A stretch of DNA of 64,000 nt from Vespula vulgaris (taxonomy: Eukaryota; Arthropoda; Insecta; Hymenoptera; Vespidae). Below, in pieces: positions 35,373 to 48,046 of the stretch (position 1 is its first letter; every line of letters begins with the position of its first letter). The stretch is taken from positions 2,058,501 to 2,122,500 of the forward strand of contig NC_066599.1 of NCBI RefSeq assembly GCF_905475345.1, given 5' to 3'. The notes beneath the pieces are model-generated. The model was not told the DNA's origin, did not search any database, and saw nothing but the letters and a program-made list of their open reading frames with translations. The translations under genes and the position numbers were made by a program.

Positions 35373-35403
35373 ACTCACTCACTCACTCACTCACTCACTC
35401 ACT
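35373..35403. repeat. (CTCA)n tetranucleotide repeat
   Basis: Seven ACTC units. Confidence 0.9.
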
Positions 35404-36521
35404 TACCTACCCTATACGCGTATAATCAAGTAGAAAAGACTCTTCTCTCTTTTATGGGTTAATTACCACCGGTCAATGGACTGACTCGCGTACTTACTTA
35501 CTTACTTACATATACTCATCGTGCATTACTCGAGAAACTGAGATCGATCAAAGTATCTTTGAACTCGGTGACACGCTCTGAGAATAGCATTCTTCTCGAC
35601 TCTTTCGTCCTAGTAACGCGTGAGTATAATGTTAATTAATTAATCGCGTTCTTTCATCATGGACACACGGACACACATACATATATTTATATACAATCGT
35701 AAGCGGATGCTGAACGATCGTTCGGACGTTAGGAATGATATTTAAGTAACGATAAGTTTCAATCTAGTTAACATAGATTTCTACGTGCGATGTATTCAAG
35801 ATTAAAGAGTAGCAGACTGCAAGTCGCCAATCTCGTCTGAGAAACGGATGCTCCGTTTGAAGAAGAAAGAAAGAGAGAAAAAGAGAGAGAGAGAGAGACT
35901 AAGAAAGAGAAAGAGAAAGAGAGACAGGGAGAATGAAAGAGGGGATGCTATCGTAGCTGCTTTGAAATATCGTTCCAAGCAAAGACAGCGATGCCCGGAA
36001 CCACCCAAGTGGCCGAGTGTAAGCAATCCCAGGACGGAATACCAGGTGAATAGGTGAGAACGAATCCAACGAATATGTTTGTCGTGTCACGACGAGACCG
36101 CGGTACGTACTATCGGTGCACCACGCACCACGAGGGAGATAAGTAAGTGCTTTAATTTATTCGAAACACCTTGGTTATTAATCGCCTGCATCGCAGCTCG
36201 CGACGCTCGAGAAAGAGAGAGAGGTAGAACCAAGAGTGATCTGGGAGGGGTTAAGAGCTTCGCCGAGTGAATATACAGAGTGTACGATAAATCGAAATCG
36301 AGAAAGAAAGAAAGAAAGATTCTCATCTTCGATATTATATCGCTAGATTCGTTTCGATTATTAAAACGAATACGGATCGATAATAATTCTTCGTACTGAA
36401 ACGTATTTCTTTAATTCGTTAATCGTTATTCTATGTGATAAAAAAAAATATATATATATGAAAAGTCATATATCGATGACTTTTGAAACACCCCATGTAT
36501 CGGTCTCATACACACGCGAAA

Positions 36522-36528
<7 letters not shown>

Positions 36529-36561
<33 letters not shown>

Positions 36562-36628
36562 AGAAAGATATACATTTCTATATGCGCGTGTATAGAAATA
36601 CGTGGGTACAAATAACGAACACGCGGTC

Positions 36629-36663
<35 letters not shown>

Positions 36664-36664
36664 G
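36529..36664. repeat. (GA)n and (CT)n facing arrays
   Basis: A GA array (36529-36560) is followed about 70 bp later by a CT array (36629-36664). The two can pair with each other as an inverted repeat. Confidence 0.85.
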
Positions 36665-36948
36665 GTCTTTCTGCATCTCTCGAGGCTCGTTGGAGGCGCG
36701 CACCGGAGGTGAACCAGAGAAATGTTTTAAGCGAGGCACTCACGGCGCCCACGCTCGTCCGGCGCAACAGACGCGCCGACACGCGCGCGCACACGCCGGG
36801 CCCTTATTTCAACCATAAATTAATGTTCTGTCTTCTGCGGATGCATAATTGTGCGAGAGCTTGGCCGACGACTCTCCATCTCGTTCTCTCTCTTTCTCTC
36901 TCTCTCTCTCTTTCTTCTCGTAGGTGAACGATGACGACGCGAAGAGGA

Positions 36949-36976
36949 CAACGACGACGACGACGACGACGACGAC
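36949..36976. repeat. (GAC)n trinucleotide repeat
   Basis: About nine ACG units. A (CT)n tract and TAG lie immediately before it (about 36885-36922), resembling a splice acceptor, but no exon follows that I can recognise. Confidence 0.85.
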
Positions 36977-37579
36977 AAGGACGACAGAGCTGGTGATATC
37001 CGACTTGGTGACACGTAACGAGCCTTCTAATGGCTTCGCAAACACGAGCCGCGATCTACTCGTAGGTACCATGATCGCCGCCATGAGATCTCTTCTTTTT
37101 CTTTTCTTTCTTTTTGCTTTTATGTTTCTTCTTTTCCTATTTCTCCTTCTTCTTTTTCTCCTTCATCCTTTTCTTATCACATTCGTTCTGGATATCCCTT
37201 TGTCGATAACTATTACTTTGCTTTCGTTTCGAGGTTGACGATGAAGATTGTCTTATTTTCTTTTTCTTCTTTCATCGTACATAAGCCATAAGCATTTTTT
37301 CTTTTTCTTTCTCTTTTTTTTTCTTTTTTCGAAACAAGCGTGACTTTTAATTGAGATTTTAAATGTATAATTAAGCTTGTTTCTCTTTTGGCTTTCGATG
37401 CTGCTAACAGAGAAGGAATTGAAATTCAATGCGAGAACGATCAGGATGTTGACGGGATAAAAAGTGAAGGATTCGATGGAGTTGAATAGCTCTTCGACGC
37501 GACAGAACATTGCTTTTCGTCGTACACTCGAATAACGATCTAGATGGGACTCACGTTCTTGCATTTACATTCGACCTAT

Positions 37580-37623
37580 TGTCTCTCTCTCTCTCTCTCT
37601 TTTTCTCTCCTTTTTCTTCTTCT

Positions 37624-37668
<45 letters not shown>

Positions 37669-37670
37669 CT
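37580..37670. repeat. (CT)n polypyrimidine block
   Basis: About 90 bp of C and T with two pure CT arrays. Confidence 0.88.
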
Positions 37671-38244
37671 TTCTCGTTCTTCATCCATATATCTCTTCTC
37701 TCTCGTTCGACTCGATAAGCAATACAGTCGAGGCCTTCGCTCTTGAACTCTCCTCGATTCGCTTTCGATGCTATTTTTACTCATGTTCTCGTCATCATCA
37801 TCATCGTCGTCATCATCATCATCATGATCGTTGTCGTCATTCTTAATAAAAACGAAACTGTATTAAACGATCTCAAACAACAAGCTAATCAATCGTTCGT
37901 ATTTTTCTTTTCCTTGTTCCTTTTTTTTCTTCCTTATTCTCCTCTTAGATTTCTTGATTCGCTTAAATTGGGAAGTACGTTTAGACGGATACTATATACA
38001 AACATACATGCATACATACACACATATATTTTTTTTGTTCCTGCTGGGACAGTCCTCGCTAAGAAAGGAAAAACGAGCGTGCTCGTTTCGTTTCATCGTC
38101 GCCTCACTTCCAATTATGCGTCAGCTCGACTCGTTTATCACGGTGGACGTCTTGTTGATCCAAAAGACGAGAGATATCGCGTTAGTAGAAATACGTACAC
38201 ACGCGTTGCGAATCGTAGCTTTGGCCCCTTGTCTACGTTATAAG

Positions 38245-38245
38245 A

Positions 38246-38296
<51 letters not shown>

Positions 38297-38339
38297 TGAG
38301 AGAGCGAGAAGAAGAAAAAAAGGTACGTGTTAGAGATAG

Positions 38340-38401
<62 letters not shown>
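38245..38401. repeat. (GA)n followed by a 60-bp (TA)n
   Basis: GA array at 38245-38298 and a pure TA array at 38342-38401, among the longest in the window. Confidence 0.93.
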
Positions 38402-38406
<5 letters not shown>

Positions 38407-39014
38407 CACATACATAAACAGATAAACGTATATGTATGTATATAGAGTACGAGAAACGATGCATACCGCGAGAGTGCACTTTCGCAGGCACCTTGTTATG
38501 CGCTCCAGCTTTTATCTCTCGCGCGTCCCGCGGTGATGAAGCCGCCCTGTCACTCACGTAACCAGGGACACGGGATTTGATTTTATCACATACGTCGGTC
38601 TTTTGCATACGCCGGCTTCTCTCTCACTATGCGCTTACACGATGGCGTAGTGCGTTGTGGTACACATATGTCGCCTTCGCTTCATTCCGCTTATCCTTTT
38701 TTTCCATGCTTCTTTTTTTCCCCCCGATTTCCTCACGAACACGAACACATATTAATCAATTCGCATCATTAGCACTCGTAAATACGAATGTTTTGTCGAT
38801 ATAATATCATGCCGTTGTGACGTACCAACGTTGAAATTAGACTGTATTATTATCGCTCGTTTGACATGCGTCTTTTATCTTTTTTTCCTTTCTATTTTTT
38901 TTTTTTTTTCTTTTTATTTCGCATCGATACTCGAGTCCGTCGGATAAAGAAAACTGTATTGATTGTTTCGAATCGATCTTGTTCTTTTTTTTCTTTCCTC
39001 CTTTTTTTTCTGAC

Positions 39015-39050
39015 GATACGCGCTATCACGATCATGCGATAGCGCGTATC
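39015..39050. other. Perfect 13-bp inverted repeat, 10-base loop
   Basis: GATACGCGCTATC (39015-39027) and GATAGCGCGTATC (39038-39050) are exact reverse complements around ACGATCATGC. The arms are complex sequence, not simple repeats. A T-rich tract precedes it. No gene adjoins, so no terminator or RNA role can be assigned. Confidence 0.85.
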
Positions 39051-40252
39051 TGCGTGAAAATTAAATTAAAGATAAATTCTGTTCGCATCGGACGTTCGAG
39101 GAATTAGTCGGTTGGAAAATTAATCATCGTATTTTTTAATAGAAAAGCGGGAAACTACGGCAAGGAATAGACACAGGCTATTCCACGAATTCGAGTCCGC
39201 AAATCGTCCGCGAATCGAATTTTAACAAACCGAACACGTTGCCGACGAGTGTCACCATCAAGACGAGAGAGACGACCTTTGCGCGAACGCACGGGCCGCG
39301 TTTAAAGCGTCGAATTAACGCGACGCTCGTCTTAATATCGATCTACTGCGCCGTTTTTGGTCGATCGAGGCGGCTCGATCATCGCCAAGGTCGATCCAAA
39401 AGTGTCCGCATCGAATACTAGCGATATAAATTTAACATGCATCACACGTACGATCCTCCTCGAAACCATTCGCTCGTGATCGACGTCGATCACCGCGAGA
39501 TATCGTTCGATCGTTATGGTCTACGCGAAACGAGCTACGATCTATTACGGATTGATCTCCGTGGGAAATCTAAATATTCTTTTTTTTTTCTTTAATCGTC
39601 GAATACTATTATCGTTGAACAAATTACGTGTACTACGAGTAACAAGGTGTTTTACATCGATAGCTTATCGAAAAAAGAAATATATATATATATATATAAT
39701 TCGTGACGATAATCTTATACTTAAAATATATATTAAAACGATTATTGCGTTAATATAATGAATGTAATATTCCGTTTCTTAGATACTTTATTATCGAGAA
39801 GAAGTAGATATTAAGCAACAAGTATATAATACCTTGTCATAAATATAATTATTCATCAATCTATCCGTCTCTCCACCCATTTTGTTTGAACAAATCGCAT
39901 TTCACTCTTTTTTTCTTCTTCTTTTTCTTCTTTATCTTTTTCTCTCGGAGAATATACACGTATGTCCGATCGTAATGATTCAGAGCGTAACAACTAGAAA
40001 TTATACGATACGAAGATGAGAAAAAACTCGTCTCGTTCGTCGGGTTAATTTTGGATAACTTTCTAGAAACTTCTTTTCTCAGCTTGAACCTTTTTTTTCT
40101 TCTCTTTCTTTTTTTTATACACACACACACATATATATATCGAATTACGTATAGTTCGAAGGTGAAAGTGAAGCAAAGAAAACGTAAGATTACGCTCATA
40201 TCGAATGAAGAAAAGAATAGGATAAATTTTATGATAAAAATTAAATACAGAC

Positions 40253-40253
<1 letters not shown>

Positions 40254-40316
<63 letters not shown>
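40254..40316. repeat. (GA)n microsatellite
   Basis: About 60 bp of GA units with two AAAG variants near the start. Confidence 0.93.
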
Positions 40317-40318
<2 letters not shown>

Positions 40319-40879
40319 GAGACAACTTGATTACAGCGTACTATTTTATTAATCCGCGATTTTATTACGTGCGCGCGCACGTGCGACTTGACATAATGCG
40401 AGTTGTTCGCGAGAAAATGAATGTTCTTCTTTTTTTTCATTTTTTCGTCTTCTTTCTTGTTTTTATTTTTTTTATCTTCAGAGTCATTCGAATCTCGCGA
40501 CGATTAACGATCGATCTCGAGGTAACGATTGACAGAAAAGAAGAAATAAAAGAAGAAGACGTAAGAAGAATAAGATGAAAAAGAAAAAGGAACTGCGCTC
40601 TCGGTTGTACGTTCTTAACGAGAGACGAGTTCAGACAGTCAGAGTCGACATGAAAAAGCGCGGGATACGCGTAGCGGCGGAATTAGCAGTGATCTTTGAT
40701 TCGACACGAATGGATAGAGAGTGCCATTTATGTGCGCTAAGCAACTCCGACTGAGAGACTGAGGGACTGAGAGTATCCGGGAGGAACATAGACGTAGTCG
40801 AAGAAAGCACGTTGACGAACTACTTTGCAGATATCACGTTGTAAATCATTGAATCGTTTTATTCTGTATATGAATAGGG

Positions 40880-40915
<36 letters not shown>

Positions 40916-41337
40916 TAAAGAAAAAAGAAAAATAAAAAAAAAAAAAGAAAGAAAAGAACAATCATGGACGAACTAAATATTTCAATTGTAATCGTGAATA
41001 TCGCGAAATAAATGAAATATTACTCAACGTCGATGTCCGTAGAGAAAAGATCGTCATTTCGCCAGATAATTACGATGCCGAGATAATTTGCAATAGGCGA
41101 TCTTCTCCCTCTACTCTTGGAGAAACATACATACATATATACATACATACGTATATAGATAGATAGATAGATTCACATATATACATAGATACATAGATAC
41201 ATACGTGTCTAAGCTCGGTACATTGTTTTCCAACTCGGTCAATCGAGATGTCCTTCGATCGAGAATCGAGCGAGATAGGATCGAAATCTCAGGGTCGACT
41301 CTCCCGTTCTTTCAAGAGGAGAGGATCTTTAGAAAGA

Positions 41338-41352
41338 GATAGATAGATAGAG

Positions 41353-41416
<64 letters not shown>

Positions 41417-41420
41417 GATA
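41338..41420. repeat. (GATA)n tetranucleotide repeat
   Basis: About twenty GATA units with one short interruption near 41351. A smaller GATA run lies at 41157-41172. Confidence 0.95.
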
Positions 41421-42037
41421 GAGAGAAAGAGAGAATTTACGAACGTTCACCGATGACACCAACGTGGGGATGAGAATGCACGGGAGGTTACTATTTTTTT
41501 ATTTTTTATTTATTTATTTTTTTATCTTCTTTCTTTCTTTTTTTTTATTCTCCTTCGAGAGATGGCTTGATAGATAGATCGATGTTTTATTAACTGCCCT
41601 GAGACTATCCTCTCTCTCTCTCTCTCTTTCTTTTTCTTTATCTTTCTTTTTACGTCGTCGGCTTCGAAGAAGAAAAGATCGTCGCTTATACATTTACGAC
41701 ACTTTATCGAGATTCACAGAGTATTATCTCGGAAAAGTACGAACGAACGATAATTTATCGGACACTTTAGACCCTAACTCCTTTCGATCATCCGGCTAAT
41801 CGAATGATTCTTTATTCGACGTCATCTAACACGACAACTCGACGACAACAGTCGTTCTTAACGTCGTATTCTGATAGAAGGTAGTAGCGAGACTACTACG
41901 AGAGGACTCGATTGCGTTCTCGATCGTGATCCTTAGCTGCATTAAGCAATCCTCTCGTTTCCTATCAATAATCGGGGAAAAAAGAAAAAAAGGACTTTGC
42001 TAAATTAATTTACGGTAAATGTCAAGCCTATTCAGAC

Positions 42038-42135
42038 AGAGAGAGAGACAGAGAGACAGAGAGAGAAAGAGAGAGAGAGAGAGAGAAAGAGAAAGAGTAA
42101 AAAAAGAGAGAGAAAGAAAAAAAAGAGAGAGAGAG
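42038..42135. repeat. (GA)n purine block
   Basis: About 95 bp of purines with CAGAGA variants. A CT array at 42200-42232 follows at opposite polarity. Confidence 0.88.
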
Positions 42136-42194
42136 AAGTATCGAACATATAATCACGCGTAATTAACGCACGGCAAAGCGATGATTAACGATCC

Positions 42195-42236
<42 letters not shown>

Positions 42237-43084
42237 CCCTCTTTTTTTATCTTTCTGAGACGCATTAGAGGCTGTCCTCGCGTCATTTTCTCAGAAAAAA
42301 AAGAAGCCTAATCCTTTTTAATCGTTTCGCCGAGTTCTTCTCGATCCTTTAAAATTTGTTCGACGAGAAAGAGAGAGAGAGAGAGAGAGAGAAAAAGAGA
42401 AAGAGAAAGAAAGAAAAAGAGAGATACGTTGTTGTTGTCGTCGCGTACGAGTCTTCTCGTCATTACGAACGCTAGCGCGACGACGATGATTACGATTATT
42501 ATTCCGATCGACCAATAATCACGAAGCAAACGTGCACCGTGATCGTTCGGCCACGACCGCGATCGTTCGTTCGATCACGTACCAACACGCGCGACTTCTT
42601 TCCCTCTCTCTTTCTCTTTCTCTTTCTCTTTCTCTCTCTTTCTGTCTCTCTTTGATTTTTTTTTCTGGTCTTCCCCTGGTTGGTAAGAATGATTTTTCTA
42701 AAGAGTACGAAACCGAGAGAGTTGTCCTTCAGAAACGAATCATCTTTATATAAAATCATATATTCAGTGATCTCTACTGCGAGTGATCATTTCGAAATAG
42801 GATTCTCTTGAAAATTATATAAATAACTCGTAAAGTAAGAAAAATGAATGTTTAAATGTGTTCTTGTAAAACAAGGCCGTATCAGGCACATCCTAATTTC
42901 ATCAAATCTATTGCAGCAATATAATTCCCACGTATTAGGAAACGACCCGTGTAATTAATTTTTCGAAAGAGAAAAAAAGAAAAGAGGAAAAAAAAGGAGA
43001 AGAAGACGAAGAAGAAGAAGGAGAAGAAATAAGAAAAAGAAAAATAACAAAAATTACACAAAAAAGGATCCGCCACGCATGCAA

Positions 43085-43162
43085 GCGCACGCTTACACAC
43101 ACATACATACATACATACATACATAGACGCGCATACATTCGTATATATATATATATATATAT
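43085..43162. repeat. (CATA)n and (TA)n arrays
   Basis: CATA units at 43099-43125 and TA units at 43143-43162. Confidence 0.88.
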
Positions 43163-43699
43163 AGAAGCAAAGAAATACACATTCGTACGATAATGTACTG
43201 CCAAATAACGTGATATTACATAAGGAAAGTAAAGTTTCGTCGGACGACACGACTAGACGTTTCTCTTCTTCCTGATATCCTTTTTTAGGATATACTAGTG
43301 GTAGTCTCGAGTCCTCGTCCTTAATCGCTCGAAACTATAGTGTTATAGGTAGGTAAGTACGCATATTCTACGTACAACATATACAGATATAACGCGCGTT
43401 ATCCGCTCGGACGCACGCCGATGGGATAAGATTCTCGCGGTCGCGTCATGAGTCAGATATCCTCTAGGTTTGAGCGTGCCGGGTCAGAGGTCGGTTGCAT
43501 TTGCCTCTGCCTCCCGCGCTGCCACCTCTCCCACCCTGGTCTCTCGATAGTCCAGCATCCTCTCTGTACTTCTTCTTCTTCTTCTTCTTCGTATAGGTAG
43601 GTATATTATACTCTGTCTCGTAGTCCTTGATATTAGAATGGTCCTGGGGAACGAGCTCTACGGTGACCGTTACGGTGCTGCACGTCCGCGTAATACATT

Positions 43700-43702
<3 letters not shown>

Positions 43703-43757
<55 letters not shown>

Positions 43758-43760
43758 GGA
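43703..43760. repeat. (GA)n microsatellite
   Basis: About 55 bp of GA repeats with an AAAG variant near each end. Confidence 0.9.
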
Positions 43761-44436
43761 GGGAAGGAGCATCAAGACCATCGCGATCATCGGGTGACGA
43801 CATCGTTTCATTATCATTCAACCTCCTTCATCTTCACGATGGAATCCGAAGACTCTTTTTTTCCTTTCTTCGTTTTCCTCCATTTCTAAGATGTACATAT
43901 TATTTGTTAACGCGTAACACTTCTTTTTTTCTCTCTGCTTTTTCTTTCTTTTTTTGTTTCTTTTTTTTTTATTATTATTATTCTTTTTCTCTCTTTCTTT
44001 TTTTTCTTCGTTTTTGCCATCGAGCATGTAATAATAAAACCGTGAACGCGTTTATACGAAGGGAAAGTTTGGAATATCGATCGAGATCGATAAATCGATC
44101 ATATCAATGAAATGCATCGACGATCGTGTTACAGTATAATATACTCTCTTTCATATGCATCGAAACGTACAATTCGATCGAGAATCACGAGAACGATTTC
44201 TCGACCGATCCTATCGACCGAGGAATACTTTCTTTTTTTTCTTCTTCTTTTCTTTCTTTCTTTCTTTCTTTTTATTCTTTTTCATTTTTTTCTGTTACTT
44301 CCACACCAGTAGTCCTGGCTACGTTCCCGCGTTTCTGGATCCTCCTACTCTCTTCTTTTCTCTCACCCTCGCCGACTCGCACGCGGTTTCTTTCTGATAG
44401 GATCGCACGAACGCGGCCCCGGCACCTGACCCAAAA

Positions 44437-44447
44437 TTATGCAAATG
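44437..44447 (+). promoter_or_regulatory. POU/octamer-type site ATTATGCAAAT
   Basis: It contains the octamer ATGCAAAT recognised by POU-domain factors, with an upstream ATT. The same 11-mer occurs on the other strand at 62053-62063. It lies in complex GC-rich sequence (about 44300-44500). Confidence 0.35.
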
Positions 44448-45073
44448 TGTGTGCGAGACGGTAGCGATCGTGAATTCGACCTTGGATTTGCCAGTGGATA
44501 CTCCCTCTTTTACTTTTCCTTTTCAGCTCTCTTTTTTCTTTCTCTTTTTCCTTTTTTTTTCTTGTTTTCTTTTTAATATCTTGCTTTTCTTCCGTTCGTT
44601 CTGTATTTTTTCTCTCTTTCCTTTTTCTCTTTCTTTATTTTGATCCTTTTCTTTTTCCTACTAGATCCAACCAAACAAGGTACGGTCAAGGTTATCTAAT
44701 TGCGAAGAAACTCAAAGCACGAAAATATACTCGTCTCGATCTCTGGAACGATGAATTATCGAGCCGTCTCGATGCGTTCTTCGATCGATCGTTTCCTCCT
44801 TCGATCGATTCTCTCGTGCATGGAATACAAAGAAAGATAAAAGAAAAAGAAAAGGAAATAAAAAGTGTTAGCAGACTAGAAGGTAGTAACGATTATTCGA
44901 AATGTAAACTCTTGACGTCTATTATTCGTCTAACGATTAATTTACACGGGGAAAGTGCTTATTAGTAATTATCGAGAGCAAAGTCTCCTTTAGAAAAAAA
45001 AATATTTCTATACATATATTATCGTTTTTTATGTTATCATTATTTGTATCTTTAATATATTTATATAGGAAAG

Positions 45074-45076
<3 letters not shown>

Positions 45077-45116
<40 letters not shown>
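45077..45116. repeat. (TA)n microsatellite
   Basis: A 40-bp pure TA array. Confidence 0.92.
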
Positions 45117-45117
<1 letters not shown>

Positions 45118-45575
45118 CTCGAACGATCGTAACGATCTCGTAGATCGAGTAGAAAGATCGATCGAGAGGTTTCTACTTGCGTCGAGTTCGCATTAAAAAT
45201 CTCGCCTTACTCTCTCGGTTTACCGTGAGACGATAATTATTCATCGTGGCCTTTACCATCTTCCCTACTTACTCCTAGAAACTGACGTACTCGTTGCGTC
45301 ACGAATAAAAATAAGAGTAGGATATTGCCGGACGACGAGTCAAAGTGTATTTTCTCTATCGTCCTCTCGAAGACTATCTACGTAATACGAATCGATACTT
45401 CTACACATATCTCATCGAGAACATTTTCATATTACAATTTTGTCTTCTTTTTCTACTTTTTCTTTTCTCTTTTTTTTTTCTTCTTTTTTCCAATTAGAAA
45501 ATCGTAATGACGAGAGAAGTGACATTAACGTTTTGAAATTACACTAATGACTTTTAAATCGACAGTATTAATTAC

Positions 45576-45596
45576 GATTATTATTACTATTATTAC

Positions 45597-45643
<47 letters not shown>
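45576..45643. repeat. (ATT)n trinucleotide repeat
   Basis: More than twenty ATT units with two ACT variants at the 5' end. Confidence 0.93.
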
Positions 45644-45645
<2 letters not shown>

Positions 45646-46282
45646 TACGTTCAGTGATCTTCGTTATTCGTTAAATGAAATTTCTCATTCTCGCAAATGA
45701 AATATGTTTTCAACGTTTGTTTCTGGAAAAACCGCAGACACCCTATATGTGTATATATATATATAAAATACATATATATATATATATCTATATATATATA
45801 TATATACTGGATGATTGCTTCGACCTCGAGAAACGGATGAAGATTATAAATACTCCATGCTTAAGTACAACGCCGAGCGACTAGCGTGAAAATTGAGAGG
45901 AACGTTCCTCTTCTCTTAAAAAGTGTCGATTTAAATTCACAGAAAAGTATCTCATGTTGTATTCCCGAGAGAAGAAAGAAGCGAATGTAATACGTATACG
46001 TACATATGTACGTAAATATGTAGAAGAGGAATGAAGCGTCAGAGTTCAGAGGCTATACACGTACATACGTACGTATGAACGTTACGTTCACGGCATCGCG
46101 TGAGCGTAATTTCGAAAATCTGTAATACCCGTAGTTCCTCGAGAATAAAGCAAAGAACTCGTATATGTATGTATGTAGGTATGTACCTACGCGAAGCCTG
46201 AAGCGTTCGAAGAGAACCGTGGGGAATCGAAGCTGAGTCGAGTCGGACCGCAAACAGGAAGGAAACATTTCTAGTTTCACAA

Positions 46283-46591
46283 TTTTGCAAAAGAAAAAGT
46301 GGAAACAATTGTTTGATATTCTTAAAAAAAAAAAAAAAGAAAAAGAAATAATAATAAGTTCACGAGTACGATTGCAAAATTTTTGTTCATTTTCCTTTCA
46401 CATGTGCGGTCATTCGTTTGACGATAAATTTTGTGGAAGAAAAAATAGAAACAATCGTTGATATTCTAAAAAAGAATAAGATCGATCGTGAACATTTTTT
46501 TTCTATCTCCTTTAACGTACGTGCGTGTGTCAATCGTTTGATAAGAAATTTCGCGAAAAAGAAATGGTCAAAGTTGTTTTTGATCTTCCTT
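46283..46591. repeat. Three-copy diverged tandem repeat, unit about 120-146 bp
   Basis: Related segments start at 46283, 46429 and 46549. Each has TTTTGCAAAAGAAAAA-, TTTTGTGGAAGAAAAA- or TTTCGCGAAAAAGAAA-like beginnings, then a GGAAACAAT/AGAAACAAT/GGTCAAAGT word and a TTGATATTCT/TTGATCTTCC end. The first two copies are followed by A-rich runs. Confidence 0.65.
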
Positions 46592-46894
46592 GATACATAC
46601 ATGAATTATGTAAAAAAAAAAAAGAAGATAAAAACAAATTGACGATATCTGTCCTAAAAAAAATAAATTCGGCTACGAGAAAAGATTGTGAAATTTTACA
46701 AAAAAAAAAAAAAAAAATAATACAGTCGATTAGTACGACTTTCGATAGCGAACGAAAGGATGATTAAGAATCGAAGTAAATTACTTGCTTACTCGATTTC
46801 ATTTCTAATCACGATTAACGCGATGATTCTCTCTTTTTTCTCTTATTCTTTGAGAGAGACCACAACTCGTACCAGGTTCTCGTCTATTAATACG

Positions 46895-46927
46895 TAATTA
46901 CTAATTACCGGACGAACAATGTAATTA
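46895..46927. promoter_or_regulatory. Three TAATTA homeodomain-type cores in 33 bp
   Basis: TAATTA at 46895-46900, 46902-46907 and 46922-46927, the last two in the context TAATTAC. Such cores bind many homeodomain proteins, so clustering suggests but does not show a regulatory element. Confidence 0.3.
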
Positions 46928-47056
46928 CACGATGTGCTCACATAAACTCGTTGCACGCGTGACGCTTCCTCCGTTATCTATCCTTTTTTTTTTCTTCTTT
47001 TTCTTCTTTTTACTTTTCTTTTAAAGCTTCTTATTAAAACGTAAACGAAATTTTAG

Positions 47057-47097
47057 GATCGATCGATCGATCGATCGATCGTTCGACCGATCGATCC
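47057..47097. repeat. (GATC)n self-complementary tetranucleotide repeat
   Basis: About nine GATC units with GTTCGACC interrupting near the 3' end. Every unit is a palindrome. Confidence 0.9.
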
Positions 47098-47341
47098 GTT
47101 GCGATCTTTCCCCTTTCCTGTTCTCTCAGAGTAGTGCAGTGTATACCGGTTTTTCGAGGGCGTCGAATCCCTGGATCGGCACTTTTGACATTGACGTGAA
47201 TCAATAATCTCGCTAGGTGGATTATTCGGGCTGCGAGAACGAGCACGATGGAATGAGTGATTTAATAATAAATGGCCTACCTGCTCCCTCGCTCGTAATC
47301 GATCTTGTCGAAGAAGATCGATCGAGTGCAGTCTGTTGCTC

Positions 47342-47376
<35 letters not shown>

Positions 47377-47395
47377 ATCTTTCTTTCTCTCTCGA
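47342..47395. repeat. (TTTC)n tetranucleotide repeat
   Basis: About twelve CTTT units with one ATCT variant. Confidence 0.9.
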
Positions 47396-47981
47396 TCTAT
47401 CGCTGACTTCGAAGTCCATTGTATAGCGCCGAGGACGAGGTTCAAGGCTTCTGCGATTCCCCACTACTCATTTCATTTTTATTACGGCTTCTTAAGTCAT
47501 CTGGAACAAAGTTTCCCAAGTTACTTATATTTTCGATAGAATTCTAATGGATGATTAAAGGATTTTTTTTTCTTTTTTTTTCTTTCTTTTTTCTTTTTTT
47601 CTTTTTTTTTTTTGAGAAAAATTTTTCGTACTGTAATTATGTAAGAACATTTGTAATTATATAAAACGTAGTTGCACGTGATTTTTTTTTTTTTTTAAAC
47701 AGAACTATATTATCGCTCTAATGTATTACTCTATTACACGCATACATGAGTAAATATACAGCAACACGGTTTTTCGATTTAAGAGATTTTTTTTTTTTTT
47801 TCCAACCGGATATCTCGAAGAATCATCGTTGAATGGTAAATCAGATCGAGCAAAAAATCTAGATCACGATGCTTCGTGACCATGAAATCTCCGCGTAACG
47901 ATTATCCGACTATCGGTACAAAAAATCTTGATATCGTTAATGTTCCTCTTGAGAGGTAACGATGCGATTGTAAATTAAAAG

Positions 47982-47985
<4 letters not shown>

Positions 47986-48042
<57 letters not shown>
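47986..48042. repeat. (GA)n microsatellite
   Basis: A 56-bp pure GA array, among the longest in the window. Confidence 0.95.

Positions 48043-48046
<4 letters not shown>

Larger units (their letters stand above)
17641..36480. other. Gene-free flank, first part
   Basis: No gene, tRNA, rRNA or transposase is recognised. Open frames over 60 codons are pyrimidine/purine repeat translations or short complex frames with no family resemblance. Non-repetitive, CpG-rich blocks that could hold regulatory DNA lie at about 18785-18960, 22130-22340, 25500-25640, 33770-34090 and 34250-34440. Confidence 0.55.

Noticed and set aside
40367..40383. 16-bp palindrome ACGTGCGCGCGCACGT with a CACGTG E-box
   Set aside because: It is an alternating CG/GC simple run. 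Such short E-boxes occur by chance, and nothing nearby supports a role.
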